NCBI GenBank assembly: GCA_004799545.1 | Contig: SSMU01000011.1 | Span: 62,001-126,000 of the forward strand | Source of the DNA: Phenylobacterium sp. | GTDB taxonomy: Bacteria; Pseudomonadota; Alphaproteobacteria; Caulobacterales; Caulobacteraceae | DNA: 64,000 bases | Direction of reading: 5' to 3' | Made by a program: the position numbers and the translations under genes | Notes under the pieces: generated by a model | Told to the model about the DNA's origin: nothing | Databases searched by the model: none | The model's input: only the letters and a program-made list of their open reading frames with translations | In this document: piece after piece, positions 46,807 through 55,630 of the stretch | Numbering within the stretch: position 1 is the stretch's first letter | How the letters are laid out: the number at the start of each line of letters is the position of its first letter

Positions 46807-47682
46807 ATGGCCAGCATCGCGGACATCCCCGCCAGGGTCGCAGCCTCCGTCCCCGCCGCCCTTTGGGCCAGGCGGATCGCGCGCGAGCCCCTGACTCATT
46901 TCCTGATCATCGGCGCCCTGCTGTTCGCCGGCCTGCAAGCCGTCCGCGCCCTGGAGCGGCCGACGGTGCGGATCGACGAGCAGGAGTTCAACCAGCTGGT
47001 CACCTACTGGGAGCTGCAGAGCGGCCGGCCGCCGAACCGCGCCGAGCTGGCGGCCATCCTGCGCGACCGGGTGGACGAGGAACTCCTGGCCCGCGAGGCC
47101 CAGCGGCTCGGCCTCGACAAGGACGACATGATCATCCGCCGCCGCCTGGCCCAGAAGATGTCGTTCGCCAGCGAGGACGTGGGCGCCATCGCCGAGCCGG
47201 ACGAGGCGACCTTGCGGGCCGCCTACCAGCGCAGCCAGGCGCAGTACGCCACGCCCGCCCATATCGGCCTGCGCCAGGTGTTCTTCACCGGCGACCGCGG
47301 CGCTGACGCGGCCCGCGCGGCGGCGAGCGCCGCCCTGGCCCGCGCCAAGACTGGCGAGACGCCCGCCAGCGATCCCTTCCTGCTGCCGCTCACCTATGCC
47401 GACGCCAGCCTCGACGACCTCATCCGCGACTATGGCCCGGCCTACGCCAAGGCGGTGCAGACCGCCCCGCTCGGCGCCTGGGTGGGTCCGGTCCCGTCGG
47501 CCTACGGCTTCCATCTCGTGCAGGTGCAGAGCCGCGAAGGCGCCGCGGTCGCGCCGTTCGAGACCGTTCGCGGCGACGTCCGCGAGGCCTGGATGGCCGA
47601 GCGCCGCGCGGCCAACAACGCCGCCTTCCTTGACCAGCTGCGCAAACGCTACCGCGTGGTCGTAGCGGGCCAGACGCCGTGA
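46807..47682 (+). CDS. PpiC/parvulin peptidyl-prolyl isomerase
   Basis: Membrane-anchored periplasmic foldase, 291 residues. A hydrophobic anchor (LTHFLIIGALLFAGLQAV) is followed by a SurA-like helical region (about 60-140, ILRDRVDEELLAREAQRLGLD) and a parvulin domain (about 150-265: HIGLRQVFF, then PLGAWVGPVPSAYGFHLVQV). The parvulin core is short and diverged. It lies between the DUF3604 and HupE genes and may assist folding of the DUF3604 protein. Confidence 0.85.
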   Translation: MASIADIPARVAASVPAALWARRIAREPLTHFLIIGALLFAGLQAVRALERPTVRIDEQEFNQLVTYWELQSGRPPNRAELAAILRDRVDEELLAREAQRLGLDKDDMIIRRRLAQKMSFASEDVGAIAEPDEATLRAAYQRSQAQYATPAHIGLRQVFFTGDRGADAARAAASAALARAKTGETPASDPFLLPLTYADASLDDLIRDYGPAYAKAVQTAPLGAWVGPVPSAYGFHLVQVQSREGAAVAPFETVRGDVREAWMAERRAANNAAFLDQLRKRYRVVVAGQTP

Positions 47683-48701
47683 GGCGCTGGGCGCGAGCGG
47701 TCGTCGTCGCGGCGCTGGCCTGGGTCGGCGCCTGGACGGCGGCGCAGGCTCACGAGGTGCGGCCCGCCCTGCTGCAGATCGTCGAGCACGGCCCCCACGC
47801 CTACGAGGTCACCTGGAAGCAGCCGGCCATGGGCGAGATGGTCATCCACCTGACACCGCACCTGTCGGGCGGGGCGCTGGAGGCCCGGCCGACCGGCGAA
47901 GCCGCCACCGCCGGCTTTATCGAGAAGACCTGGCGGGTCGAGCGCGGCGCGCCGCTGGACGGCCAGACCGTCTCTATCGAGGGCCTGCCCGAGACCGTCA
48001 CCGACGTGCTGCTTCGCGTCACCACCGCCGACGGGCGGCAGGTCGACGACGTGCTCAGGCCCGCCGAACCCTCGGAGAAGCTGGCGCTCGCCAAACCCTC
48101 CGGCCTCGCCGTGCCGGCCTATCTGCGGCTGGGGATCGAGCACATCCTGACCGGCTTCGACCACCTGCTGTTCGTGCTGGGCCTGCTGCTGCTGATCGGG
48201 CCCAACTGGCGGCTGGTGAAGGCGATCTCGGCCTTTACCGTGGCGCACTCCATCACCCTGGCGCTGGCGGCCCTCGGCTACATCGCCTTCCCCGCCGCGG
48301 TGATCGAGGCGCTGGTGGCGCTGAGCATCGTCTTCGTCGCGACCGAACTCGCCGCCGGCCCGAGCCGCGCCGACACCCTGACGCGCCGCCATCCCTGGCT
48401 GATCGCCTTCTCGTTCGGCCTGCTGCACGGCATGGCCTTCGCCGGCGCGCTCGCCGAGATCGGCCTGCCGCCGAAGGCCGCGCCCCAGGCCCTGTTCCTG
48501 TTCAACCTGGGCGTCGAGATCGGCCAGCTGACCTTCATCGGCGTGGTGCTGGGCGTCTGGGCCCTGGTTCGCCGCACGCCGCTGCGGGGCGTGCTTCGCT
48601 ATCCGAGGCTGGCCGGCGCGGCGCCGGCCTATGCGATCGGCGGGCTTGCGAGCTTCTGGCTGATCGAGCGGATCTTCACCGCCGCGACCCCCGCGACCTA
48701 G
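47679..48701 (+). CDS. HupE/UreJ-family membrane protein
   Basis: Integral membrane protein of 340 residues, GTG start overlapping the ppiC-like stop (GTGA). A signal peptide ends near AAQAHE, then a beta-rich periplasmic domain (about 24-145). Six or seven membrane helices follow, with [30 protein letters not shown], and [14 protein letters not shown]; their His residues are the HupE/UreJ signature and may bind a metal. Nickel or cobalt transport is the family guess; here no hydrogenase or urease gene is near. Its stop overlaps the convergent decarboxylase stop by 4 nt. Confidence 0.85.
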   Translation: MRRWARAVVVAALAWVGAWTAAQAHEVRPALLQIVEHGPHAYEVTWKQPAMGEMVIHLTPHLSGGALEARPTGEAATAGFIEKTWRVERGAPLDGQTVSIEGLPETVTDVLLRVTTADGRQVDDVLRPAEPSEKLALAKPSGLAVPAYLRLGIEHILTGFDHLLFVLGLLLLIGPNWRLVKAISAFTVAHSITLALAALGYIAFPAAVIEALVALSIVFVATELAAGPSRADTLTRRHPWLIAFSFGLLHGMAFAGALAEIGLPPKAAPQALFLFNLGVEIGQLTFIGVVLGVWALVRRTPLRGVLRYPRLAGAAPAYAIGGLASFWLIERIFTAATPAT

Positions 48702-49645
48702 GCTTCGCCGCTCTTCAGCAGGTCGTCGAAGTAGGCGATGGTGCGCTGCACGCCCTCTTCCAGCTGGATGGTGGGCGCCCAGTCGAGGATCGCCTTGGCC
48801 TTGGAGATGTCCGGCTGACGCTGGCGCGGGTCGTCCTGCGGCAGGGGCCGGAACTCGAGGGTCGACTTCGAGCCGGTGAGCCGGATCACCGTCTCGGCCA
48901 GCTGCTTGATGGTGAACTCGCCCGGATTGCCCAGGTTGATCGGCCCGGTCACCTCGTCGCCGGTGTCCATCAGGCGCAGGAAGCCCTCCACCAGATCGTC
49001 CACGAAGCAGAAGGAGCGGGTCTGCTGGCCGTCGCCATAGAGGGTGATCGGCTCGCCCTTCAGGGCCTGGACCACGAAGTTGGAGACCACCCGGCCGTCG
49101 TTCGGGTGCATGCGCGGGCCATAGGTGTTGAAGATCCGCGCCACCTTGATCCGGAGTTTGTGCTGGCGATGGTAGTCGAAGAACAGGGTCTCGGCGCAGC
49201 GCTTGCCCTCGTCGTAGCAGGAGCGGAAGCCGATCGGGTTGACGTTGCCCCAGTATTCCTCGGTCTGCGGGTGCTCCGTGGGGTCGCCATAGACCTCGCT
49301 GGTGGAGGCCTGGAAGATCTTGGCGCGCCGGCGCTTGGCCAGGCCCAGCATGTTGATCGCGCCATGCACCGAGGTCTTGGTCGTCTGCACGGGGTCGAAC
49401 TGGTAGTGGATCGGCGAGGCCGGGCAGGCGAGGTTGTAGATCTCGTCGACCTCCACGAAGAGCGGGAAGGTCACGTCGTGGCGCATCAGCTCGAAGTTGG
49501 CGTTGTCCATCAGCCGCGCCACGTTGCGCCGGGCGCCGGTGTAGAAATTGTCGATGCAGAGCACCTCGTGGCCCTGGTCGAGCAGCCGCTCGCAGAGGTG
49601 CGAGCCGATGAAGCCGGCGCCGCCGGTGACAAGTATCCGTTTCAT
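48698..49645 (-). CDS. UDP-glucuronate decarboxylase (UDP-xylose synthase)-like SDR
   Basis: NAD-dependent sugar-nucleotide enzyme, 315 residues. Features are the glycine loop [43 protein letters not shown], the catalytic STSEVYGDP and YDEGKR (Tyr-x3-Lys), and [11 protein letters not shown]. These match UXS enzymes that make UDP-xylose from UDP-glucuronate, for surface polysaccharide. It is a single gene, divergent from the carrier-protein operon; no partner polysaccharide genes lie nearby. Confidence 0.92.
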   Translation of the reverse strand: MKRILVTGGAGFIGSHLCERLLDQGHEVLCIDNFYTGARRNVARLMDNANFELMRHDVTFPLFVEVDEIYNLACPASPIHYQFDPVQTTKTSVHGAINMLGLAKRRRAKIFQASTSEVYGDPTEHPQTEEYWGNVNPIGFRSCYDEGKRCAETLFFDYHRQHKLRIKVARIFNTYGPRMHPNDGRVVSNFVVQALKGEPITLYGDGQQTRSFCFVDDLVEGFLRLMDTGDEVTGPINLGNPGEFTIKQLAETVIRLTGSKSTLEFRPLPQDDPRQRQPDISKAKAILDWAPTIQLEEGVQRTIAYFDDLLKSGEA

Positions 49646-49863
49646 ATTGGTCCGGCCTTCGCCTTCGCGCCCTGATCGAGGGCGACAATCCCAGATTCTG
49701 CCCGTCCGCGCTTGCAGGAATCGGACCGCGCCGCGCTCGGTCGGATAGCCGACAAAGACTTAACTTCCAGAGCTTTGCAACAACCCGGCTTGGCCGTGCG
49801 TTCAAAGCGCGGCCGAAAGATGCGGCGCCGGTCAGTTGAACCGCGCCTGGAGGAGGGCGGCCT

Positions 49864-50118
49864 GTGATGATGGAGAAAATCCGCGAGCTGATCGACCTGC
49901 ACGCCGGGCTTCCGGGGGGCGCCAGCGAGATCACCGACGACACCGACCTCTACCGGGCCGGCATGAAGTCCTTCGCCTCGGTGCAGCTGATGCTGGCGCT
50001 GGAAGAGGCCTTCGACATCGAATTCCCCGAAGAGATGCTCAACCGGGCCACCTTCCGCAGCGCCTCGGCGATCGGCCAGGCGGTGGGGACCCTCGCGCCG
50101 GACTCGATGGCCGCATGA
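49864..50118 (+). CDS. Acyl/aminoacyl carrier protein
   Basis: Small acidic carrier protein, 84 residues, expected to hold a substrate on a phosphopantetheine arm. The arm site is Ser36 in GMKSFASVQLML, where classical ACPs have DSL; helix 2 and the acidic LALEEAFDIEFPEEML segment are typical. The start may be GTG 49864, ATG 49867 or ATG 49870; AGGAGG at 49851-49856 best suits the GTG. It leads an operon with an ACAD-like gene (4-nt overlap) and the amino acid:carrier ligase gene, so it is the likely amino-acid acceptor. Confidence 0.9.
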   Translation: MMMEKIRELIDLHAGLPGGASEITDDTDLYRAGMKSFASVQLMLALEEAFDIEFPEEMLNRATFRSASAIGQAVGTLAPDSMAA

Positions 50119-51296
50119 AGCCCCTGGGCGAGGTGACAGGCGCCAGCCTGCCCGAGCGCGTCCAGGCCGCGGTCGACGCCGCCGCCCAGCATGCCGAAGC
50201 CGTCGACCGGGAAGGCCGGTTCCCGATCGAGGGGATCGAAGCCCTCCGCGACGGCCGGCTGCTGGGACTTGCCGTCCCGGCGGAGCTCGGTGGCGAGGGC
50301 GCGGGCCTGGCGGACCTCGCCCCGATCTGCACCGCGCTCGGCGGCGCCTGCGCCTCGACGGCCATGGTGTTCGCCATGCACCACATCTGCCTGGCCAACC
50401 TGATCGACTGCGGCCTGGAAAGCCCCTGGCATCGCGAGCTGATGCATCGGGCGGCGACCGACCAGCTGCTGTTCGCCTCGTCCACCACCGAGGCCGGGGT
50501 CGGCGGCGACCTGCGCCAGTCGATCTGCGCCGTCGAGGCGGAGGGCGAGCGGTTCAACCTCGCCAAGGCCGCCCCGGTGATCTCCTACGGCGAGGAGACC
50601 GACGCCATCTTCGCCACCGCGCGCCGGGACCCCGACGCGCCCTCGTCCGACCAGGTGCTCTGCGTCCTGCTCAGCGACCAGTACGAGCTGGAGCGGGTCT
50701 CGACCTGGGACGCGCTCGGCATGCGCGGCACCTGCAGTCACGGCTTCCGCTTCAAGGCCAGCGCGCCCACCGAACAGATCCTGCCCCGGCCGTTCGCCGA
50801 CATCGCCGCGGAGTCGATGATCGCCGGCTCGCACATCCTGTGGTCCAGCGTCTGGTGCGGCATCGCCGCGGACGCCATGGCCAAGGCCCAGGCCTTCGTC
50901 ATCGCCGAGGCGCGAAAGTCGCCGGGCACGCCGCCCGTCAGCGCCACCAAGCTGGCCGAGGCCTACGCCAGATACCGCACCATCGAGGCGACCATCGCCG
51001 ACGCGCTCGGCCGCTGGGCCGCCATGCGCGCCGCGCCGGAGCGGGCCGCCACCGTCGGCTTCAGCCTGGCGATGAACGCGCTCAAGGTCTCGGTCTCGAC
51101 CATCGCCCTGCAGGTGGTCGAGGATTGCCTGATGATCTGCGGCCTGCAGGGCTACAAGAACACCGGCCCCTACGGCCTCGGCCGCCACCTGCGCGACATC
51201 CACTCCGCACGGCTGATGATCTCCAACGACCGGATCATGGCCGGGGCCGGCCAGATGATGCTGATCCAGCGCTCGCCGGCCGCGCGGAGGGCCTGA
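50115..51296 (+). CDS. Acyl-CoA dehydrogenase-family flavoprotein
   Basis: ACAD-fold protein of 393 residues that may oxidise the carrier-bound group. An N-terminal helical domain (LGLAVPAELGGEGAGLADL), a beta-domain with FASSTTEAGVGGD, and a C-terminal helical domain (LMICGLQGYKNTGPYGLGRHLRD) are clear. The usual catalytic Glu region (YEGT-like) reads MISNDRIMAG, so that Glu seems replaced. Context suggests an aminoacyl-carrier substrate rather than free acyl-CoA. It overlaps the carrier gene by 4 nt and is 3 nt from the ligase gene. Confidence 0.85.
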   Translation: MKPLGEVTGASLPERVQAAVDAAAQHAEAVDREGRFPIEGIEALRDGRLLGLAVPAELGGEGAGLADLAPICTALGGACASTAMVFAMHHICLANLIDCGLESPWHRELMHRAATDQLLFASSTTEAGVGGDLRQSICAVEAEGERFNLAKAAPVISYGEETDAIFATARRDPDAPSSDQVLCVLLSDQYELERVSTWDALGMRGTCSHGFRFKASAPTEQILPRPFADIAAESMIAGSHILWSSVWCGIAADAMAKAQAFVIAEARKSPGTPPVSATKLAEAYARYRTIEATIADALGRWAAMRAAPERAATVGFSLAMNALKVSVSTIALQVVEDCLMICGLQGYKNTGPYGLGRHLRDIHSARLMISNDRIMAGAGQMMLIQRSPAARRA

Positions 51297-51299
51297 GGG

Positions 51300-52205
51300 A
51301 TGGACGCCACACCGAGCTTCCTCGACCAGATGATCGCGGCCGGTCACCTGGTTCCCACCGGCGTCGACGGCCTCTACGGCCGCAGCGGGATGTTCGAGGA
51401 CGTCATCGCCCGGTTCGAGGCGGCGGTGACGGACATCGGCAAGGACGACGGCGCCGAGGTGCTGCGCTTCCCGCCGGCGGTCACCCGCAAGCAGATCGAG
51501 ACCAGCGGCTACATGAAGAGCTTCCCGCAGCTGGCGGGCACGGTGCACAGCTTCTGCGGCGGCGACCACGACCACGCCCTGCTGCTTGAGAAGATCGACA
51601 CCGGCGAAGACTGGACCCAGGACCAGGTGGCCACCGACGTCGCCCTGACGCCGGCCGCCTGCTACCCGCTCTATCCGATGATGGCGGCCCAGGGCGCCCT
51701 GCCGGAAGCGGGACGGCTGTTCGACGTGCAGTCCTACTGCTTCCGCCACGAACCCTCGACCGACCCCTGCCGGATGCAGCTGTTCCGGATGCGCGAATAC
51801 GTCCGCGCCGGCACGCCCGATCAGGTCCAGGATTTCCGCGAACTGTGGATCGAGCGGGCCAAGTCGTTGATCGGCCAGCTTGAATTGCCGTTCGACGTGG
51901 TCCCCGCCAATGATCCTTTTTTTGGCCGTGCCGGCAAGATGATGAAACTTAGCCAGCGTGACCAAGGTTTGAAGCTCGAAATGGTGATCCCTGTAGCCAA
52001 TGCGCAGCCGACCGCTTGTCTGAGCTTCAACTACCACCAGGACCACTTCGCCACGACGTGGGGCGTGGAACTGGCGGACGGGGCTCCGGCGCACACCGGA
52101 TGCGTGGGCTTCGGGCTCGAGCGGTTGGCCCTGGCGCTGTTCAAGCATCACGGGCTGGACGTGCGGGGATGGCCAGCCGGCGTACGTGGCCTTCTGTGGG
52201 GTTGA
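51300..52205 (+). CDS. Amino acid:[carrier protein] ligase (stand-alone class II aaRS homologue)
   Basis: Activates an amino acid with ATP and transfers it to the phosphopantetheine of a carrier protein instead of tRNA. The 301-residue protein keeps only the catalytic core of an atypical seryl-tRNA synthetase and lacks a tRNA-binding domain. Class II motif 2 is near [20 protein letters not shown] and motif 3 is [16 protein letters not shown]121, E166 and C268 stand at the spacing of the Cys-Glu-Cys zinc site known in the Bradyrhizobium enzymes, which load Gly or Ala. The carrier gene lies two genes upstream, as in other rhizobial-type loci. Amino-acid choice cannot be read from sequence. Confidence 0.92.
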   Translation: MDATPSFLDQMIAAGHLVPTGVDGLYGRSGMFEDVIARFEAAVTDIGKDDGAEVLRFPPAVTRKQIETSGYMKSFPQLAGTVHSFCGGDHDHALLLEKIDTGEDWTQDQVATDVALTPAACYPLYPMMAAQGALPEAGRLFDVQSYCFRHEPSTDPCRMQLFRMREYVRAGTPDQVQDFRELWIERAKSLIGQLELPFDVVPANDPFFGRAGKMMKLSQRDQGLKLEMVIPVANAQPTACLSFNYHQDHFATTWGVELADGAPAHTGCVGFGLERLALALFKHHGLDVRGWPAGVRGLLWG

Positions 52206-52206
52206 G

Positions 52207-53160
52207 TTGAAAGCCTGCCTTCCGCAAGTGACCGTCCAGAGTTTCCGGCCCCACGTCCTGCATGGGCTGGATCGGTGTTGGGCGGAGACCAACTGTTACA
52301 TCGATCTGTGGATCGAGATCCTGCACGCCCTCGGCCTGCCGCCAGAGGCGGCGCTGGGCTTCACCGCCGCCCAGGACTTCGAGGGCGACCAGTTCACCTT
52401 CACCAAGTTCCCGCTCGAGGACCTCGAGACCCTCTATGGCCTGAAGGCGACGGAGCTGGCCATTTACGAGCCGGTCGAACGCCACGTGCTGCGCCAGATG
52501 GCGCGGCGGCGGATGTGCCTCGTCGAGGTCGATCCCTACTTCCTGCCCGACACCGACGGCACCAGCTATCGCCGCGAGCACGGCAAGACGACCATTGCGC
52601 CGAACCGGCTCGACCCCCAGCGCAAGCGCCTGGAATACTTCCACAACGGCGCCTATGCGGTGGCCGAGGGCGAGGACTTCGACGGCATCTTCCCGGCCTG
52701 GGGCGAGGAGCGGCCCGGCATGTGGCCCTATGTGGAGTTCACCACCCTGGAGCCGATCCGCCGCGCCCCGCTGGCCCTGAAGGCGATCGCCGGCGAGGTG
52801 TTCGCCTGGCATTGGGGCCGCAGGCCGCAGGCCAACCCGATCCGCGCCTTCCAGGCCGCGGCGCCGGAGCAGATCGAGCGTCTGGCGGGCTCCGAGCAGG
52901 CCTTCCACGCCTACGCCTTCCACAACCTGCGCCTGCTGGGCGCCAACTTCGAGCTGCTGGGCAGCGGTCTGGCCTGGCTGAACCCGGAGGATTCGCGCGC
53001 CGGCCTCTGCCGCAAGATCGCCGAGACCGCCAAGACCGCGCAGTTCCAGCTGGCGCGCACCGTGGCGCGCCGGAAGCTCGGCAGCTTCGCGCCGACGCTC
53101 GAACCTGCCGCCGAGGCGTGGGAGGAACTCTTCACCGCGGCGCAGGCTCGCGCCGCCTGA
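52207..53160 (+). CDS. DUF1839 family protein
   Basis: Conserved protein of unknown function, about 317 residues. The characteristic opening is FRPHVLHGLDRCWAETNCYIDLWIEILHALG, of which HGLDRCWAETNCYIDLW is most telling; later FEGDQFTFTKFPLEDLE and CLVEVDPYFLPDTDGTSYR stand out. It has no signal peptide. GTG 52186 (20-nt overlap with the ligase gene) and TTG 52207 are possible starts; the TTG gives the usual short lead before the motif. As far as I recall, DUF1839 genes often sit beside this kind of carrier-ligase, so a role in handling the loaded amino acid is likely but unproven. Confidence 0.83.
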   Translation: MKACLPQVTVQSFRPHVLHGLDRCWAETNCYIDLWIEILHALGLPPEAALGFTAAQDFEGDQFTFTKFPLEDLETLYGLKATELAIYEPVERHVLRQMARRRMCLVEVDPYFLPDTDGTSYRREHGKTTIAPNRLDPQRKRLEYFHNGAYAVAEGEDFDGIFPAWGEERPGMWPYVEFTTLEPIRRAPLALKAIAGEVFAWHWGRRPQANPIRAFQAAAPEQIERLAGSEQAFHAYAFHNLRLLGANFELLGSGLAWLNPEDSRAGLCRKIAETAKTAQFQLARTVARRKLGSFAPTLEPAAEAWEELFTAAQARAA

Positions 53161-53176
53161 CACTGACGGGGGCGAA

Positions 53177-55630
53177 ATGGGGCGCCTCACGGCCGTGACC
53201 GGCGCGCGCCAGACGCGCCTCGCCGAGGGCTGGCGTCTGAGCCTGACCCCAGCAAGCGCCTGCGCCACGCCCGCCGAAGCCGCCCGGCTCGACGACTGGA
53301 TCGCCGCCACCGCGCCCGGAACGGTCGCCCAGGCCCTGGAAGCCGCCGGCCGCTGGCGGCGCGATACGCCTCTTGCGCTCAACGACAAGGACGCCTGGTA
53401 CCGCCTGCCGCTCGCCGAGGCCGGCCGCCGGCGCCTGCGGTTCGACGGCTTGGCGACCACCGCCGAGGTCTGGCTGGACGAAAGCCTCGTCCTCACGTCG
53501 GGCTCGATGTTCCAGCCGGCCGAAGCCGAGGTGGAGATCGCCCCCGGCGCAACCCTGTGGATCTGCTTCCGCGCGCTTGCGCCGAAGCTCAGCGCCAAGG
53601 GACCGCGGGCCCGCTGGCGACCGTTCATGATCGAGGCCCAGGGGCTGCGGTTGGTGCGCACCGCCCTGCTGGGCCACATGCCGGGCTGGCGGCCCGCGAT
53701 CGACACGGTCGGTCCCTGGCGGCCGATCCGGCTGATCGAGGATGGGAAGGCGCGAGCGGAAGACCTCCGGCTGCGGGCCGACTGGGACGGCGCGGCGCGG
53801 CTCGACGTCGAGGTCACGCTCCACGGCCTGACGGGCGACGCACGCCTGGCGTGCGCGGGCGCCTCGGCGGCGCTCGAAGCGCTGGGCGACGGCCGCTATC
53901 GCGCGCACCTCAGCGTCTCTGACGCCCGGCCCTGGTTCCCCCACACCCATGGCGGCCAGCCGCTCTATCCGGTGCGGATCACCGCGGGGGCGACGGAGAT
54001 CGACCTCGGCCGCACGGGCTTCCGACGCGTCGAGGTCGACCGCGGCGACGATGGGCTCGGGTTCGGCCTGCGGATCAACGGCGAGCCGGTGTTCTGCCGC
54101 GGCGCGGCCTGGGTCGCGCCGGACGCGGTGGGTCTGGCCTCGGATCGCGCGGCCTACGAGCCGGCCCTGCGCCTGATGGCCGAGGCCGGTATGAACATGG
54201 TCCGGCTGAGCGGCGTCGGGGTCTACGAAGGGCCGGCCTTCTTCGAGCTCTGCGACGAGCTGGGGATCATGGTCTGGCAGGACTTCATGTTCGCCAACTT
54301 CGACTACCCGGCCACCGACCCGGCCTTCCTCGATGCGGTGCGCCTTGAAGCCGCGGCCGTGCTGCAGGCCATGCAGGGCGCGCCATCCCTGACGGTGCTC
54401 TGCGGCGGCAGCGAGGTGATGCAGCAGGCGTCGATGATGGGCTTGGCGTCCGATCTCGCCTGGCCGCTGTTCGACGAAGTGTTGCCGGGCCTCGCGCGCG
54501 ATTTCGCGCCGGGTGTTCCCTACGTGCCCAACACGCCATGGGGCGGGCCGCTGCCCTTCGTCGCCGACCAGGGGGTCACCCACTACTACGGCGTCGGCGC
54601 CTACGAGCGCCCGCTGGAGGATGCCCGCCACGCCACTGTGCGGTTCGCCAGCGAGTGCCTGGCCTTCGCCAACGTCCCGCAGCCGGAGACCCTGGCCCAG
54701 AGCCTCGCGGCGCCGGCGGTGCACGATCCGCGCTGGAGGGCCCGCGTGCCCCGCGACCGCGGCGTCAGCTGGGACTTCGAGGACGTCCGCGACCACTATC
54801 TGAAGCGGCTCTATGGCCACCATCCCTACGAGCTCCGCCGCGCCGATCCGGCGCTCTATCTCGACCTCTCGCGGATGGTCAGCGGCCAGGCGATGGCGGC
54901 GGTGTTCGCGGAGTGGCGGCGGGCGCGCTCGCCCTGCGCCGGCGGCCTGGTCTGGCTGCTGAAGGACGTCGAAGCCGGCGCCGGCTGGGGGCTGATCGAC
55001 GCGCTCGGCGAGCCCAAGCCCTGCTGGTACGCGCTGAAGCGGGTGCTGCAGCCGGCCCAGGTGCTGCTCACCGACGAGGGGGTCAATGGTCTGGCCGTGC
55101 ACGTGCTCAACGAGCGGGAGGAGCCGCTGTTGGCGGAGCTGCGGCTGGCGGTGTTCGGTGCGGACCCGGGCCCGCTGATCGACGTGCGCCGGCCGCTGGA
55201 GATCCCCGCGCGCTCGGGCCTCGAGCTCTCCGGCTTCGAGCTGATCGGCCGCTTCTTCGATCTCTCCCACGCCTACCGGTTCGGACCGCGGGCCCACGAG
55301 GCGGTCTGCGCCCAACTGATCGGTCCGGAGGGCGAGCTGTTGTCGGAGGCCGTCCACCTGATGGCCCCGCCGCAGGCCGGGGGCGGCGCGGTTGCGATCG
55401 AATTGCTGGAGGCGGCCGGCGGCTGGAGCCTGGCGCTCACCGCCGAGCGGTTGCAGCCCTATGTGCACATCGCTGACGCCGCCTACCGCCCGGCCGACGA
55501 CGGCTTCGTCCTGCTGCCCGGCGAACGGAAGCTGGTGAGGTTGCTAGGTCGGCAGGAGGCCGCCGGCCGGCCCGAGGGCGAACTCCTCGCGCTCGGCGGG
55601 TGCGGGCTCGGCGGCTACGGCGGCGGCTGA
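53177..55630 (+). CDS. Glycoside hydrolase family 2 protein, beta-mannosidase-like, cytoplasmic
   Basis: Predicted intracellular glycosidase, 817 residues with no signal peptide. A jelly-roll N-terminal domain (about 20-190, LRFDGLATTAEVWLDESLV), an Ig-like domain and a TIM barrel (from about 300; RINGEPVFCRGAAWV, MNMVRLSGVGVYEG) follow the beta-mannosidase plan. E413 in CGGSEVMQQ fits the acid/base and E493 in RFASECLAF the nucleophile. It is last in the carrier-protein operon, 16 nt after the DUF1839 gene, an unusual partner for aminoacyl-carrier chemistry. Its last 87 nt overlap the convergent hydrolase gene. Confidence 0.87.
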   Translation: MGRLTAVTGARQTRLAEGWRLSLTPASACATPAEAARLDDWIAATAPGTVAQALEAAGRWRRDTPLALNDKDAWYRLPLAEAGRRRLRFDGLATTAEVWLDESLVLTSGSMFQPAEAEVEIAPGATLWICFRALAPKLSAKGPRARWRPFMIEAQGLRLVRTALLGHMPGWRPAIDTVGPWRPIRLIEDGKARAEDLRLRADWDGAARLDVEVTLHGLTGDARLACAGASAALEALGDGRYRAHLSVSDARPWFPHTHGGQPLYPVRITAGATEIDLGRTGFRRVEVDRGDDGLGFGLRINGEPVFCRGAAWVAPDAVGLASDRAAYEPALRLMAEAGMNMVRLSGVGVYEGPAFFELCDELGIMVWQDFMFANFDYPATDPAFLDAVRLEAAAVLQAMQGAPSLTVLCGGSEVMQQASMMGLASDLAWPLFDEVLPGLARDFAPGVPYVPNTPWGGPLPFVADQGVTHYYGVGAYERPLEDARHATVRFASECLAFANVPQPETLAQSLAAPAVHDPRWRARVPRDRGVSWDFEDVRDHYLKRLYGHHPYELRRADPALYLDLSRMVSGQAMAAVFAEWRRARSPCAGGLVWLLKDVEAGAGWGLIDALGEPKPCWYALKRVLQPAQVLLTDEGVNGLAVHVLNEREEPLLAELRLAVFGADPGPLIDVRRPLEIPARSGLELSGFELIGRFFDLSHAYRFGPRAHEAVCAQLIGPEGELLSEAVHLMAPPQAGGGAVAIELLEAAGGWSLALTAERLQPYVHIADAAYRPADDGFVLLPGERKLVRLLGRQEAAGRPEGELLALGGCGLGGYGGG

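Noticed and set aside
44632..47514. 960-codon minus-strand open frame opposite the DUF3604-PpiC genes
   Set aside because: Its product is Gly/Arg/His-rich with no domain, and the opposite strand has clear motifs; it is a by-product of high GC at third positions.
49950..52292. 780-codon minus-strand open frame across the carrier-protein operon
   Set aside because: Gly/Arg/His-rich shadow frame; the plus-strand genes have conserved catalytic motifs and coupled starts.
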